The notes: generated from the letters alone by a model not told the origin. DNA of 64,000 bases from an uncultured Maribacter sp. (GCF_947500405.1 NZ_CANMRY010000004.1:310001-374000), one strand, 5' to 3'; shown: positions 34,915-44,412, numbered from the stretch's first letter. A program made the numbers and translations.

Positions 34915-35565
34915 ATGAACAATCTTCATGTGGCTACTATAGCTGTAATGGCTGCCAATATTATAGTTTCTTTTAAAGGTTTTAATGACTCTTCTTTTTT
35001 TGAACGTTATAAATTTGGTATTGGTCCAATTAAGGCAGGGCAGAAGGAGCGTATGCTTACTTCTGGTTTTTTACATGTAGATATTTCTCATTTATTTATG
35101 AATATGTTTACGCTATATTTTTTTGCAGATGTAGTTATTGATTATTTTGGACCTGCTAAATTTCTTTTAGTATATGTAGCTAGTCTTGTCGCGGGTAGCC
35201 TATTGGCTTTATTTTTTCATAAAGATGAGCCCTATTATTCTGCGGTTGGAGCTAGTGGTGCGGTAACAGGTATATTATATGCAGCAATATTATTAGAACC
35301 AAATATGCGTTTAGGAATTATGTTTATTCCTATTCCATTACCAGCATATGTTGTAGGTATAGGTTATTTGTTATACTCTATATATGGAATGAAAAGTAGA
35401 TTAGGTAATATTGGACATACTGCTCATTTTGGTGGTGCAATTGGCGGTTACGTAGTTACATTACTTTTTATGCCTAATTTATTAATTACAGATACGCTAA
35501 TTGTTTTGTTATTGGCAGTTCCTATTATTATACTTATTGCTTTAGAAAGAATGGGGAAATTGTAA
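34915..35565 (+). CDS. rhomboid family intramembrane serine protease
   Basis: This polytopic inner-membrane protease cleaves transmembrane substrates. The nucleophile is Ser114 in AVGASGAVTG and the general base is His171 in GHTAHFGGAIGGY. The HLFMNMF block (about 59-65) supplies the oxyanion-side residues. Six hydrophobic segments can be traced, the minimal bacterial rhomboid core, in 216 residues. The substrate is unknown. Copy A of a 99-nt dispersed repeat begins 18 bases after its stop. The promoter faces that of the acyltransferase. Confidence 0.92.
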   Translation: MNNLHVATIAVMAANIIVSFKGFNDSSFFERYKFGIGPIKAGQKERMLTSGFLHVDISHLFMNMFTLYFFADVVIDYFGPAKFLLVYVASLVAGSLLALFFHKDEPYYSAVGASGAVTGILYAAILLEPNMRLGIMFIPIPLPAYVVGIGYLLYSIYGMKSRLGNIGHTAHFGGAIGGYVVTLLFMPNLLITDTLIVLLLAVPIIILIALERMGKL

Positions 35566-35582
35566 ACTATTATAAAAATATG

Positions 35583-35681
35583 GTAAACTACCTCGGGGCA
35601 AGCCCACGAGGCATTAGAAGGAAAATTAGCATTGATTTCGACACAAGCGTCGGAGCATTTAAATCTCTATTATCGAGTAAA
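35583..35681 (+). repeat. 99-nt dispersed hairpin repeat, copy A
   Basis: This element is identical to the reverse complement of 61196-61294 except for two bases. It can fold as three successive hairpins: CCTCGGGGC/GCCCACGAGG, a CGACAC-AA-GCGTCG stem (one mismatch here) and CTCTAT-T-ATCGAG (one mismatch here). Both differences from copy B break a pair, so this is the more decayed copy. It sits 18 bases after the rhomboid stop and carries no ORF of note. The rest of the 35566-35811 intergenic stretch holds a promoter box and nothing else I can identify. Confidence 0.85.
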
Positions 35682-35761
35682 ACTTAACTATAGTATAGTG
35701 TTAAATAGCTATAAGTAAGTGTATTTCATCGAAAAATACAGGCGGAGGTATACATAAAGTT

Positions 35762-35769
35762 TAATTTTG
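35762..35769 (+). promoter_or_regulatory. -7 promoter element for the propeller lipoprotein gene
   Basis: TAATTTTG matches TAnnTTTG and lies 42 bases before the ATG, which would leave a leader of about 35 bases. No TTTG -33 box was found. Confidence 0.4.
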
Positions 35770-35811
35770 ACGTTACGTTAGAACCCAAATCTAATTTAAC
35801 AACCTACTTTT

Positions 35812-37455
35812 ATGAAAAAGACCCCCTTTTATGTATTGGCCTTTTTAGGCTTAATGGCATCGTGTGTAGATGAAACTACAGTATTCAACGAAACCCAAGA
35901 CGACATTACAATTGAAGCAAATGAACAAGCACTAGAAAATAGTATTGTTTATGATAACGCAGGTGTGTTAGATATCTTTGAAGAATCTTCTACATCTGGA
36001 AAATCTGGATTAACTTCAAAAGACGAAGAAATAGCAGGAGATTATCCTTTAACTCTTGTAGCACAAGTAGATGCGCCTTCTTTTAGAGGAGGGGAGAACC
36101 TTACAGCATCTCATGTGCATGTAGATGGAGATTATGCTTATGTATCTTATAATACCGTAGAAGATGGTTATGCAGGTGCAATGGATATTATTAATGTAAG
36201 TGATCCAAATAATCCAAGAGTAACCTCAAGATTATACTATTCTAATGCAGATATAAACTCTATCCAATATGATAATGGATATGTATATTTTGCAGGTGGT
36301 GTAGATGCAGAAACATCGGTGAGAGCAACTTCCAATTCTTTTTTAGGTAAAATTGCTGCTTCAAGTGGTAGGTTTACTGGAACTACAAATATTGAATATG
36401 CTTTTCAAGAAGGGTACAACGCAACAGATGTTGCGGTAAATGGAAATAATGTATATGTAACTAGCGGGCAAGAAGGAACTTTGTCTATTTATAATAAGAG
36501 TACATTAAACGCTATTAACGAATCTGAATTTTTGGATTTACGTTCTGTAGCGGTTCAAGACAATAATGTTGCAGTTTTAGATGCAAGTAAAGGTGTAGCA
36601 GTATTAGACTTAAATTTAAATATAGTTAAAGAGATTGCTATTGATAGTGATTTTGGTATAAATACTAAAAGAACGTTAGATTTTTCTGGAGATAATATTG
36701 TAGTTGCCGAAGGAGCAAAAGGAGCAGGAGTATATAGTATTGCAACTGGAGCTTTAAAAGAATACATTCCAATATTAATTAATCCTAATGGAGTAGATAA
36801 TGGAGATGTTGTTACAAATGCAGTTGCAACTAATGAGGATGTTTTGTTAATGGCAAATGGGGGTGCAGGATTATGTTTGTCAGAAGAACAAAATGATAAT
36901 ACAGATTTGGTTGGTATTATTCAATTAGAAGGTTCTGTAAATTATGTAACAACAAAAGGAGACTATGTTTTTGCGGCTTCTGGAAAAGAAGGTTTACAAA
37001 TTATAAAATTAAATAAACCAGATGAAAGCTTAGCTACTCGCTGTTCAGAATTATCTTCTTATAGTGGTAGTTCTAACCTTAATGTAAACGCTAATCAAAC
37101 ATTATCTTATAGAGGTTCTAAAAGATTTAATAGTGTAAATATTGGTGGAGATTTACTTTTATGTGGATCCTGGACGGTTAAAGAAGGTGTGAATATTAAT
37201 TCCAATGCTTTATTTGAGATGAATGGGACATTCGTTGTTGGTAGAAACAATAGAAAAAGAAATATTAATGTTAATTCTGGTGCTAAGCTTAGAGTAGAGG
37301 GTAACTTAACCATTTATGGAGATTTAGTTCTTAATGATGGAGCTACCATAGAATTTATTGGAGAAGACTCTGTAGTAAATATATTTGGTGACGTTAAAAA
37401 ATCTGGAAACGTAACTGTAGAAGGAAAATTTAAAGACGTTAAGAATAAATTTTAA
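35812..37455 (+). CDS. lipoprotein with a beta-propeller-like region and a C-terminal beta-helix
   Basis: The 547-residue lipoprotein has lipobox LMASC near residue 18. Residues about 80-400 contain repeated strand units of the LVIVD/propeller kind (VHVDGDYAYVSYN, IQYDNGYVYFAGG, VAVNGNNVYVTSG, VTTKGDYVFAASG). The last 125 residues change character: short Asn/Gly/Val turns (VNIGGDLLLCG, VNINSNALFEMNG, INVNSGAKLRVEG, VNIFGDVKKSGN) suggest a right-handed beta-helix similar to bactofilins or polymer-forming domains. It carries no catalytic motif. A surface-exposed binding or scaffolding role is an inference. An 18-bp hairpin terminator follows. Confidence 0.78.
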   Translation: MKKTPFYVLAFLGLMASCVDETTVFNETQDDITIEANEQALENSIVYDNAGVLDIFEESSTSGKSGLTSKDEEIAGDYPLTLVAQVDAPSFRGGENLTASHVHVDGDYAYVSYNTVEDGYAGAMDIINVSDPNNPRVTSRLYYSNADINSIQYDNGYVYFAGGVDAETSVRATSNSFLGKIAASSGRFTGTTNIEYAFQEGYNATDVAVNGNNVYVTSGQEGTLSIYNKSTLNAINESEFLDLRSVAVQDNNVAVLDASKGVAVLDLNLNIVKEIAIDSDFGINTKRTLDFSGDNIVVAEGAKGAGVYSIATGALKEYIPILINPNGVDNGDVVTNAVATNEDVLLMANGGAGLCLSEEQNDNTDLVGIIQLEGSVNYVTTKGDYVFAASGKEGLQIIKLNKPDESLATRCSELSSYSGSSNLNVNANQTLSYRGSKRFNSVNIGGDLLLCGSWTVKEGVNINSNALFEMNGTFVVGRNNRKRNINVNSGAKLRVEGNLTIYGDLVLNDGATIEFIGEDSVVNIFGDVKKSGNVTVEGKFKDVKNKF

Positions 37456-37472
37456 TAAGTTAAATTTTATCC

Positions 37473-37511
37473 AAAAAGAAAGCCCAAAACATAGTTTTGG
37501 GCTTTCTTTTT
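37473..37511. terminator. bidirectional hairpin terminator
   Basis: A perfect 18-bp stem (AAAAAGAAAGCCCAAAAC with its complement) closes the 3-base loop ATA. It separates the convergent lipoprotein and TlpA-type genes. Confidence 0.9.
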
Positions 37512-37524
37512 TATAGAAAAGTTA

Positions 37525-38655
37525 TTAATTAAGTAACTCTGCTACTTTTTGTTCAAGAGCATTTCCTCTTAAGTTTTTTGCTATGATAACACCATTTTCA
37601 TCTAGTAAAAAAGCAGCAGGAATAGCATTTACATTATAGAGCTTTGCAATTTCATCATTAAAATAAGCAAGATTAGAAACTTGACTCCATTCTAATTTAT
37701 CCTCTGCAATAGCTTTTTTCCAATCTTTTTCATTTCTATCTAAAGAAACACCAATAATATTTAAGCCTTTGTCATGGTATTTTTTATAGACCGCTAAAAC
37801 ATTAGGGTTTTCTGCTCTACAAGGTTTGCACCAAGCAGCCCAAAAATCAATTAAAGTAACTTTTCCTAATACACTATTTAAACTTACTTCTTTTCCTTCA
37901 GGGTTTTTTGCTGAAAATTCAGGAGCTTTACTTCCGATAGAAGTATTCTTATTTGCAGCTTCTTTTATTTCTAAATCACTAATTCTTTTTAAAACGTCTT
38001 TACCTACTTTATTTTCTTTTATTTCTGGAGAAAGTCCATCATATAATTTTTTTAATTCTTCTGCAGGTATAGCTTTAGAAGCTACAGCGCGATCAATTAA
38101 TAAGGCAGAGATTAAGCCATTTGGATTTGCTTTAATATATTCTACCTCAAAATCTTTATATTCATTTTGTAGTTCCTTCATCTCGTCACTTAAAGCAGAA
38201 ATAGTAGCCTCGTCTTGAGACATAGTTGCTTTTTGTAAATCTTTTTGAATAGACATTGCTCTTTGTGACATTGCCTGTGATTTATTCATATAATCAGAGA
38301 AAATATCATTTTGTGTTGTACCTTCAACTTTAGCTAAATTTAAGCTGTCTCTTTGAGCAGATATTTTAATTTCACCAGTTTCTAATATAAGTACAGAATA
38401 TCCTTGTAATTTATCTACAAAAATGTAATGTAATTCTGGAGAAGTTGGTTTTCCAGAAAATGAATAAAGACCTTTATTTGTGTATGCTGTGTCTACAGAA
38501 ACAGGTTGATTATTTTCTCCAATTTTTTTTAAAATTACTTGAGTGCTGTCTGCAACATCTCCTCTAAGTGTACCATTAATTGTGTAACCTTCTGGTTTAT
38601 TATTACATGCTATTAATGTAGTAATTAAAATAAGGGGCATTATAATTTTTTTCAT
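37525..38655 (-). CDS. DUF4369 plus TlpA-type thioredoxin lipoprotein
   Basis: This is a periplasmic membrane-tethered thiol-disulfide protein. From the ATG at 38655 the signal MKKIIMPLILITTLIAC ends in a lipobox. An open frame reaches 38676, but that codon overlaps a TACATTTG promoter box, so the shorter start is preferred. Residues about 20-120 match the DUF4369 beta domain common in Bacteroidota, a helical linker follows (QAMSQRAMSIQKDLQK), and the C-terminal 140 residues are a thioredoxin fold with the redox motif WAAWCKPCRAENPN and cis-Pro loop NAIPAAFLLDENG. It is probably a disulfide reductase for exported proteins or cytochrome c maturation. A hairpin terminator lies on each side. Confidence 0.91.
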   Translation of the reverse strand: MKKIIMPLILITTLIACNNKPEGYTINGTLRGDVADSTQVILKKIGENNQPVSVDTAYTNKGLYSFSGKPTSPELHYIFVDKLQGYSVLILETGEIKISAQRDSLNLAKVEGTTQNDIFSDYMNKSQAMSQRAMSIQKDLQKATMSQDEATISALSDEMKELQNEYKDFEVEYIKANPNGLISALLIDRAVASKAIPAEELKKLYDGLSPEIKENKVGKDVLKRISDLEIKEAANKNTSIGSKAPEFSAKNPEGKEVSLNSVLGKVTLIDFWAAWCKPCRAENPNVLAVYKKYHDKGLNIIGVSLDRNEKDWKKAIAEDKLEWSQVSNLAYFNDEIAKLYNVNAIPAAFLLDENGVIIAKNLRGNALEQKVAELLN

Positions 38656-38673
38656 ATCCATTTTTTTCTGATG

Positions 38674-38681
38674 CAAATGTA
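38674..38681 (-). promoter_or_regulatory. -7 promoter element for the TlpA-type gene
   Basis: TACATTTG on the minus strand matches TAnnTTTG. It lies 18 bases before the ATG at 38655 and overlaps the alternative upstream ATG. Confidence 0.5.
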
Positions 38682-38697
38682 CTTATATATAGGATAT

Positions 38698-38740
38698 AAA
38701 AAAAGCCCTTAACATTATAGAGTTAAGGGCTTTTTTTTTA
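38698..38740. terminator. hairpin terminator after the beta-barrel gene
   Basis: A GCCCTTAAC/GTTAAGGGC stem, extended by flanking A8/T9, closes an 8-base loop. On the minus strand it follows the 39244-38750 gene and ends in a T run, just before the TlpA promoter. Confidence 0.82.
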
Positions 38741-38749
38741 GTAAGTATC

Positions 38750-39244
38750 TTAGAATTGGTATCGAATACCAAGAGCTACATCAAAATCAAAATTATCAGA
38801 GAAACCTTTATAACCAATTATTCCAAATTCTGGCCTACAATCTAAGGATAATAATAGTGGGAAATCAAAATTGTATTCTATCCCAATATCTCCAGCGGCA
38901 AATACAAAGAGTCCATCATTGTCTTCCGCACTAGGAATAGGAGCAAAGTCTACACTCCCGAGCCCTCCTCCAAAACCATAATACCAATTAAAACCTTGAC
39001 TTATAGGTAATACCCATTGGTATAAACCAGCTAATTTAACAGCATCATAACCTCTGCTATCTCTAAAGCCTAGATCTAGTTCTAATCTATTTGTTCTTGA
39101 TAGTAGATGTTGGTAAGAAATTTCAGCACCAAAACCATCACTATCTCCTAATCGTAGCCCAGCGGTATGGTTTGCTATGTCTTGCGCATTACTGTTAAAG
39201 GCTGTAATACAGAATATTAGTAATATTAACCTTATCATTTTCAT
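38750..39244 (-). CDS. small outer-membrane beta-barrel protein
   Basis: The 164-residue protein has a signal peptide ending near TAFNSNAQ and alternating-residue beta-strands throughout (LELDLGFRDSRGYDAVKLAGLYQWVLP, FNWYYGFGGGLGSVDF, IGIEYNFDFPLLLSLDCRPEFGI). It closes with VALGIRYQF, whose terminal Phe is the usual barrel signal. This suggests an eight-stranded outer-membrane barrel of the OmpW/porin-like small kind. The ligand or function is unknown. It is monocistronic, with a clear terminator downstream and a divergent oxidase gene upstream. Confidence 0.82.
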   Translation of the reverse strand: MKMIRLILLIFCITAFNSNAQDIANHTAGLRLGDSDGFGAEISYQHLLSRTNRLELDLGFRDSRGYDAVKLAGLYQWVLPISQGFNWYYGFGGGLGSVDFAPIPSAEDNDGLFVFAAGDIGIEYNFDFPLLLSLDCRPEFGIIGYKGFSDNFDFDVALGIRYQF

Positions 39245-39309
39245 AGTATTTCTTTTTTAAGTTTTAAAAAAAGGAGCTCCTGTTCAATAGAGCTCACACA
39301 ATAAAAACT

Positions 39310-39317
39310 TAAATTTG
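39310..39317 (+). promoter_or_regulatory. -7 promoter element for the FAD-linked oxidase gene
   Basis: TAAATTTG matches TAnnTTTG and lies 19 bases before the TTG start at 39337, which fits that start. Confidence 0.5.
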
Positions 39318-39336
39318 CATTCAAAATTGTGCCGCT

Positions 39337-42246
39337 TTGGAAAAAATAGTCTTAGAAGAATTAGGGAATGCTTTAGAAGGTAAATTACGAATTGATGATT
39401 TAAGTAAAGCACTGTATGCTACAGATGCATCTGTCTATAGAAAAATACCTATGGCAGTGGCTTTTCCAGAGTCTGTTTCTGATATTAAAAAATTAATTTC
39501 TTTTGCAACTAAAAATAGGATAGGTCTAATACCAAGAACAGCAGGAACTTCTTTGGCAGGGCAATGTGTTGGGGATGGTATTGTAGTAGATGTTTCTAAG
39601 AATTTTACTAAAATACTGCATGTAGATAAAGAAAAGAGACAGGTTACTTTGCAACCTGGAGTAATTAGAGATGAGTTAAACTTGCATTTAAAACATTACG
39701 GATTGTTTTTTGGACCTAATACATCTACCTCTAACAGATGTATGATAGGGGGTATGGTAGGTAATAATTCTTCTGGTACAACTTCTATCCAGTATGGTGT
39801 TACAAGAGATAAGGTTGTTTCTTTAAAAACAATATTATCCGACGGTTCAGAAGTAGAATTTAAGGATGTTTCTAAAGAAGAATTCCATAAAAAGATGGAA
39901 TTAAATACACTTGAAGCATCACTTTATAAAAACATATATAAAGAGCTGAACAATAATTTAATAAAAGAAGAGATAATTAAAGAGTTTCCTAAACCATCTA
40001 TACATAGGAGAAACACTGGTTATGCGGTAGATGAGTTGCTAGATAACGTAGTTTTTGGAGATTCTAATAAGCCATTTAATCTATGTAATTTATTAAGTGG
40101 TAGTGAAGGAACTTTGGCTTTTACAACAGAAATCACTGTTGCTTTAGATGATTTGCCGCCTACACTTTCTGCAATGGTAGTTACCCATTATAATTCTTTA
40201 GAAGATTGTTTAGCAGATGTTGTTCCATTAATGGAAAATAATTTGCATTTATGCGAGATGATGGATAAGGTTATTTTGGATTGTACTAAAAATAACAGAG
40301 AGCAATTAGCAAACCGTTTCTTTGTAGACGGTGATCCAGAAGCACTTTTGATGCTGCAAGTGAATAGTAATACAGAGGAAGATTTAGAGCAGCAAATACA
40401 AGGGGTTTTAAAAACGGTTAAAAAATCTAACCTTAGTTATGCAGAGGCTATTTTAAAAGGTGGAGATATTGCAAAGGCTATAACCTTAAGAAAAGCAGGA
40501 TTAGGTTTGTTGGCAAACCTTGTAGGAGATAAAAAAGCAGTTGCTTGTATAGAAGATACAGCAGTAGCTGTAGAAGATTTAAAAGATTTTATTGGAGAGT
40601 TTACGGGTATTATGCAAAAGTATGACCAGAAAGCGGTTTATTATGCACATGCTGGTGCAGGGGAACTGCATTTAAGGCCTATTTTAAATTTAAAGAAAAG
40701 CAAAGATGTAGGCTTGTTCAGAGATATAACTACAGATGTTGCTTTGTTAACTAAGAAATATAAAGGTTCTTTTAGTGGTGAACATGGCGATGGTATTGTA
40801 AGAGCAGAATTTATTCCTTTAATGATTGGCGATGCTAATTATGAGCTACTTCGTAGAGTAAAATCTTATTTTGACCCTAATAATATATTTAATCCAGGAA
40901 AAATAGTAGATGCCTACCCTATGGATGCGTCTTTACGCTACGAGATAGATAGGGAAGAGCCAGAGATAAAAACACTTTTAGATTTTTCTGCCGATCAAGG
41001 AATTTTAAAGGCTGCCGAAAAATGTAATGGTAGTGGTGATTGTAGAAAAACGCATCACATGCCAGGTGCTATGTGCCCAAGTTACCAAGCAACTAAAAAT
41101 GAAAAGGATACAACAAGGGGTAGGGCGAATGCCTTAAGAGAGTTTTTAACAACATCTGATAAGGTAAATAAGTTTGATAGTAACGAGTTAAAAGAAGTTT
41201 TTGATTTGTGTTTAAGCTGTAAAGCTTGTTCTAGTGAATGCCCTAGTAATGTAGATATAGCAACTTTAAAAGCAGAATTTTTATTCCAATACCAAGAAGC
41301 AAAGGGGTATTCTAGACGGGCAAAAATGTTTGCGCATAGTACTAAAATGAACCGACTAGGAAGTAAGTTTTCAGGGATAACAAATGCTATGTTTACTTCG
41401 GAATTTATTAGTGGATTGATTAAAAAAAGCTCTGGAGTTGCAAAACAAAGAGCTTTGCCAAAAGTTTCAAGTTTTAATTTTGATAAACAATTACAAATAT
41501 CTAGAAATAAATTAACTACAACTAAAGGTAAACTTGTTATTTATATAGATGAATTTACAAATTATCTAGATGTAGAGCTTGGAAAAGATGCTATTGATGT
41601 TTTTACAAAATTAGGGTATGATGTTTCTCTTTTCTATGGGGAGAGTGGAAGAACATATTTATCTAAAGGGTTTTTAAAACAAGCAAAAGAGCTTGCTCTT
41701 AAAAATATAGAAAACCTAAAACCTATTGTAGTTAAAAATATTCCTATTGTTGGTTTGGAACCTTCAGCGATATTAACTTTTAGAGACGAATACAAGAGAT
41801 TGTCTGATGATAAAGAAACAGTGAAAGCTATTGCGGATAATTCCTTTTTAGTGGAAGAGTTTTTAGCGGATCAAATTGCAAAAGGAATAGTAACAAAAGA
41901 ATTATTTACTAAAGAAGTTAAGGAGGTAAAAATTCATAACCATTGCCATCAAAAATCATTATCTAATCAAAAAGTAACTTTTGATATGTTAAATTTACCA
42001 GAAAACTACAAAGTTTCTATTATAAGCTCTGGTTGTTGTGGTATGGCAGGTTCTTTTGGTTATGAAGAAGAACATTATGAAGTAAGTATGCAAGTAGGGG
42101 AATTAAAGTTGTTTCCAGCAGTAAGACGAGCGTCAAAAGAAACAATTATAGCTGCAAATGGAACCAGTTGTAGGCATCAAATTTATGATGGAACTAAAAG
42201 ACAAGCAAAACACCCAATAACAATTTTTAAAGAGGCTATGCTTTAA
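39337..42246 (+). CDS. FAD-linked oxidase fused to an Fe-S (CCG-type) domain
   Basis: This fusion of a GlcD/Dld-type FAD enzyme with a GlpC-like iron-sulfur domain is 969 residues long, the YdiJ architecture, which oxidises D-2-hydroxyacids such as D-lactate or D-2-hydroxyglutarate. The FAD-binding part (about 30-260) has AGTSLAGQCVGDG and GGMVGNNSSGT. The oxidase C-terminal domain ends near SGEHGDGIVRAEF and FDPNNIFNPGKI. Fe-S ligands are CNGSGDCRKTHHMPGAMCPS and CLSCKACSSECPSNVD, with a terminal CCG motif (SSGCCGMAGSFG). The start is TTG, and no ATG in frame lies nearby upstream. It ends 11 bases inside the convergent LpxH-like gene. Confidence 0.9.
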   Translation: MEKIVLEELGNALEGKLRIDDLSKALYATDASVYRKIPMAVAFPESVSDIKKLISFATKNRIGLIPRTAGTSLAGQCVGDGIVVDVSKNFTKILHVDKEKRQVTLQPGVIRDELNLHLKHYGLFFGPNTSTSNRCMIGGMVGNNSSGTTSIQYGVTRDKVVSLKTILSDGSEVEFKDVSKEEFHKKMELNTLEASLYKNIYKELNNNLIKEEIIKEFPKPSIHRRNTGYAVDELLDNVVFGDSNKPFNLCNLLSGSEGTLAFTTEITVALDDLPPTLSAMVVTHYNSLEDCLADVVPLMENNLHLCEMMDKVILDCTKNNREQLANRFFVDGDPEALLMLQVNSNTEEDLEQQIQGVLKTVKKSNLSYAEAILKGGDIAKAITLRKAGLGLLANLVGDKKAVACIEDTAVAVEDLKDFIGEFTGIMQKYDQKAVYYAHAGAGELHLRPILNLKKSKDVGLFRDITTDVALLTKKYKGSFSGEHGDGIVRAEFIPLMIGDANYELLRRVKSYFDPNNIFNPGKIVDAYPMDASLRYEIDREEPEIKTLLDFSADQGILKAAEKCNGSGDCRKTHHMPGAMCPSYQATKNEKDTTRGRANALREFLTTSDKVNKFDSNELKEVFDLCLSCKACSSECPSNVDIATLKAEFLFQYQEAKGYSRRAKMFAHSTKMNRLGSKFSGITNAMFTSEFISGLIKKSSGVAKQRALPKVSSFNFDKQLQISRNKLTTTKGKLVIYIDEFTNYLDVELGKDAIDVFTKLGYDVSLFYGESGRTYLSKGFLKQAKELALKNIENLKPIVVKNIPIVGLEPSAILTFRDEYKRLSDDKETVKAIADNSFLVEEFLADQIAKGIVTKELFTKEVKEVKIHNHCHQKSLSNQKVTFDMLNLPENYKVSIISSGCCGMAGSFGYEEEHYEVSMQVGELKLFPAVRRASKETIIAANGTSCRHQIYDGTKRQAKHPITIFKEAML

Positions 42247-43102
42247 TAGTATCTTTAGTTGTGAATTTATTTTCAGAATCTTTTTTATACGTGAGCGAGT
42301 TTATTAGTTCTTGGATATTCATGTTTTTTATTTCTTCATCAACAAAAAAAGGTATTAATTTGTCATGATTGTATTTGTATACTTTCCAGCGTTTAAAAGA
42401 GTACTCCAGTGCAGTAAGATTTTCTACCCAATCTCCTGAATTTAAGTAAGTACATTTTCCTTTTTCTGTAACTATTACTTCTTTTTTAGGAATATGGGTA
42501 TGACCGCAAATTACATAAGAGTATCCATTGTCTATAGCTAGCTCAGAAACTGTTTTTTCAAAATTGTTTATTGCTGTTACATATTTTTTTAGACCTTTTT
42601 TAAACTTGCTAGATAATGAGAATCTTTTTCTTCCAATTTTTTTAAAAAACCAATGTGTAAATTTATTTAATTGTAGTAGTAAGCTGTAGCCTGCACTTCC
42701 TAATTTTGCTATCCATTTACTGTTTTTGGTATCAATGTCAAAGACATCGCCATGAAAAAACCATGCTTTTTTTCCATCTAGATTTAGTACTAATTTGTTT
42801 TTTATTTTTAAACTTTTATTAAGGCTGGTATTAAATTTTCTTAGACTCTTATCATGATTTCCAATTAGATAGATTACTTCGGTCCCTTTTGAGGACATTT
42901 TTAGTATTTTCTTAATAACTTTTACATGAGAAGAAGGAAAGAAATTGTTGTCTTCTTTCCAGGTGTCTAAAATATCCCCGTTAAGTACGAGTATTTTAGG
43001 TTGTATGCTGTTAAGGTAATTAACGATTTCTTCTGCGTGGCAATTGGGGGTGCCTAAATGTATATCAGAAACAACAGCTATTTCAATTTTTCTTTTTTTC
43101 AA
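42236..43102 (-). CDS. metallophosphoesterase, UDP-2,3-diacylglucosamine diphosphatase-like
   Basis: This calcineurin-type phosphoesterase resembles LpxH/YbbF, which makes lipid X in lipid A synthesis. The metal motifs are complete: VSDIHLGTPNC (N-terminus), LNGDILDTW, IGNHDKSL, WFFHGDVFD and ICGHTHIPKK. A basic/hydrophobic insertion in the middle (LLLQLNKFTHWFFKKIGRKRF) could contact the membrane. The 288-residue length is longer than enterobacterial LpxH, and the assignment to lipid A is by family resemblance. Its 3' end overlaps the convergent oxidase gene by 11 bases. Confidence 0.85.
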   Translation of the reverse strand: MKKRKIEIAVVSDIHLGTPNCHAEEIVNYLNSIQPKILVLNGDILDTWKEDNNFFPSSHVKVIKKILKMSSKGTEVIYLIGNHDKSLRKFNTSLNKSLKIKNKLVLNLDGKKAWFFHGDVFDIDTKNSKWIAKLGSAGYSLLLQLNKFTHWFFKKIGRKRFSLSSKFKKGLKKYVTAINNFEKTVSELAIDNGYSYVICGHTHIPKKEVIVTEKGKCTYLNSGDWVENLTALEYSFKRWKVYKYNHDKLIPFFVDEEIKNMNIQELINSLTYKKDSENKFTTKDTIKA

Positions 43103-43243
43103 TTGTAAAGTACTTTCCTACAAAATAAGTTAATAAAGAAAATATAAAAGTGAATTTAAAATCAAATAAACAGTATGCAATGGTTAATAAATATATTGTT
43201 ATATAAACCTAAGGTTAGGTAATTATTAAGAGGGCTTATAATT

Positions 43244-43273
43244 TTTGTTTTTCTTTATTAACAATTACCTTTG
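43244..43273 (+). promoter_or_regulatory. complete Bacteroidota-type promoter for aroC
   Basis: TTTG at 43244-43247, an 18-base spacer, then TACCTTTG at 43266-43273, 17 bases before the aroC ATG. It has the same spacing as the promoter in front of the S24 repressor. The preceding 43103-43243 stretch is AT-rich with nothing else recognisable. Confidence 0.7.
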
Positions 43274-43290
43274 ACATAAATTAAAAAACT

Positions 43291-44355
43291 ATGGCTGGGA
43301 ATACCTTTGGAAACCTATTTAAATTAACCACTTTTGGTGAGTCTCATGGCGTTGCTATTGGAGGTGTAATAGATGGTTGCCCCTCTGGAATAGATTTAGA
43401 TTTTGATAAAATACAAGAAGAGCTAAATAGGCGTAAGCCTGGGCAATCTGCAATTGTAACACAGCGTAAAGAGCCAGATGCTGTAGATTTTCATTCTGGA
43501 ATTTTTGAAGGAAAAACAACAGGTACACCTATTGGTTTTGCAATCTTTAATACCAATCAAAAATCTCATGATTATGGGCATATAAAAGATTCTTATAGAC
43601 CATCTCATGCAGATTATGTGTATGATAAGAAATATGGATTTCGTGATTATAGAGGTGGAGGAAGAAGTTCTGCGAGAGAAACTGCAAGTAGAGTAGTTGC
43701 TGGGGCAATTGCAAAACAATTTTTAAAAGGGATTACTTTTGATGCTTATGTTTCTCAGGTTGGAGAATTACAACTAAATAAAAATTATAAAGAATTAGAT
43801 TTTTCTTTAACAGAGTCTAATCCTGTTCGTTGTCCGGACCCTATTATGGCAGAAAAGATGGAGAGCTATATTAAGGACGTTCGTAAAGAAGGGGATACTA
43901 TTGGTGGTGTAATTTCATGTGTCATAAAAAATGTCCCAATTGGTTTAGGAGAGCCTGCTTTTGATAAGTTACATGCGGAATTAGGAAAGGCCATGTTATC
44001 TATAAATGCTGTAAAGGGTTTTGAGTATGGTAGTGGTTTTGAAGGCGTTAAAATGAAGGGGAGTGCGCATAATGATAAATTTAATTTGGACGGTACTACT
44101 CAGACAAACTATAGTGGTGGTATACAGGGTGGTATAAGCAATGGTATGGATATATACTTTAAGGTTGCGTTTAAGCCAGTTGCTACTGTTATACAAGCCT
44201 ATGAAACTATAGATAAAGATGGTAATATGGTTAAAACACAAGGTAAAGGCCGTCATGATCCATGTGTTGTTCCAAGAGCTGTTCCAATTGTAGAAGCAAT
44301 GGCCGCGTTAGTTATTGCAGATTACATGCTTCTTAACAGAACTATTAAAGTCTAA
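43291..44355 (+). CDS. aroC: chorismate synthase
   Basis: AroC is the FMN-dependent last enzyme of the shikimate pathway, converting EPSP to chorismate. The 354-residue protein shows the signatures [18 protein letters not shown], the substrate loop [51 protein letters not shown] and [18 protein letters not shown]. Length and motif order are normal for the bifunctional-independent bacterial type that needs reduced flavin from elsewhere. A clear TTTG-18-TACCTTTG promoter precedes it. The downstream symporter starts 57 bases later. Confidence 0.97.
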   Translation: MAGNTFGNLFKLTTFGESHGVAIGGVIDGCPSGIDLDFDKIQEELNRRKPGQSAIVTQRKEPDAVDFHSGIFEGKTTGTPIGFAIFNTNQKSHDYGHIKDSYRPSHADYVYDKKYGFRDYRGGGRSSARETASRVVAGAIAKQFLKGITFDAYVSQVGELQLNKNYKELDFSLTESNPVRCPDPIMAEKMESYIKDVRKEGDTIGGVISCVIKNVPIGLGEPAFDKLHAELGKAMLSINAVKGFEYGSGFEGVKMKGSAHNDKFNLDGTTQTNYSGGIQGGISNGMDIYFKVAFKPVATVIQAYETIDKDGNMVKTQGKGRHDPCVVPRAVPIVEAMAALVIADYMLLNRTIKV

Positions 44356-44412
44356 TTTTTTAAGGATTTTTCAGTCAAATTAGGTATCTTACAGACGACT
44401 AAAATTGACTGA

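Noticed and set aside
37826..38218. 130-codon frame opposite the TlpA-type gene
   Set aside because: Antisense shadow of the WCKPC domain; no independent signals.
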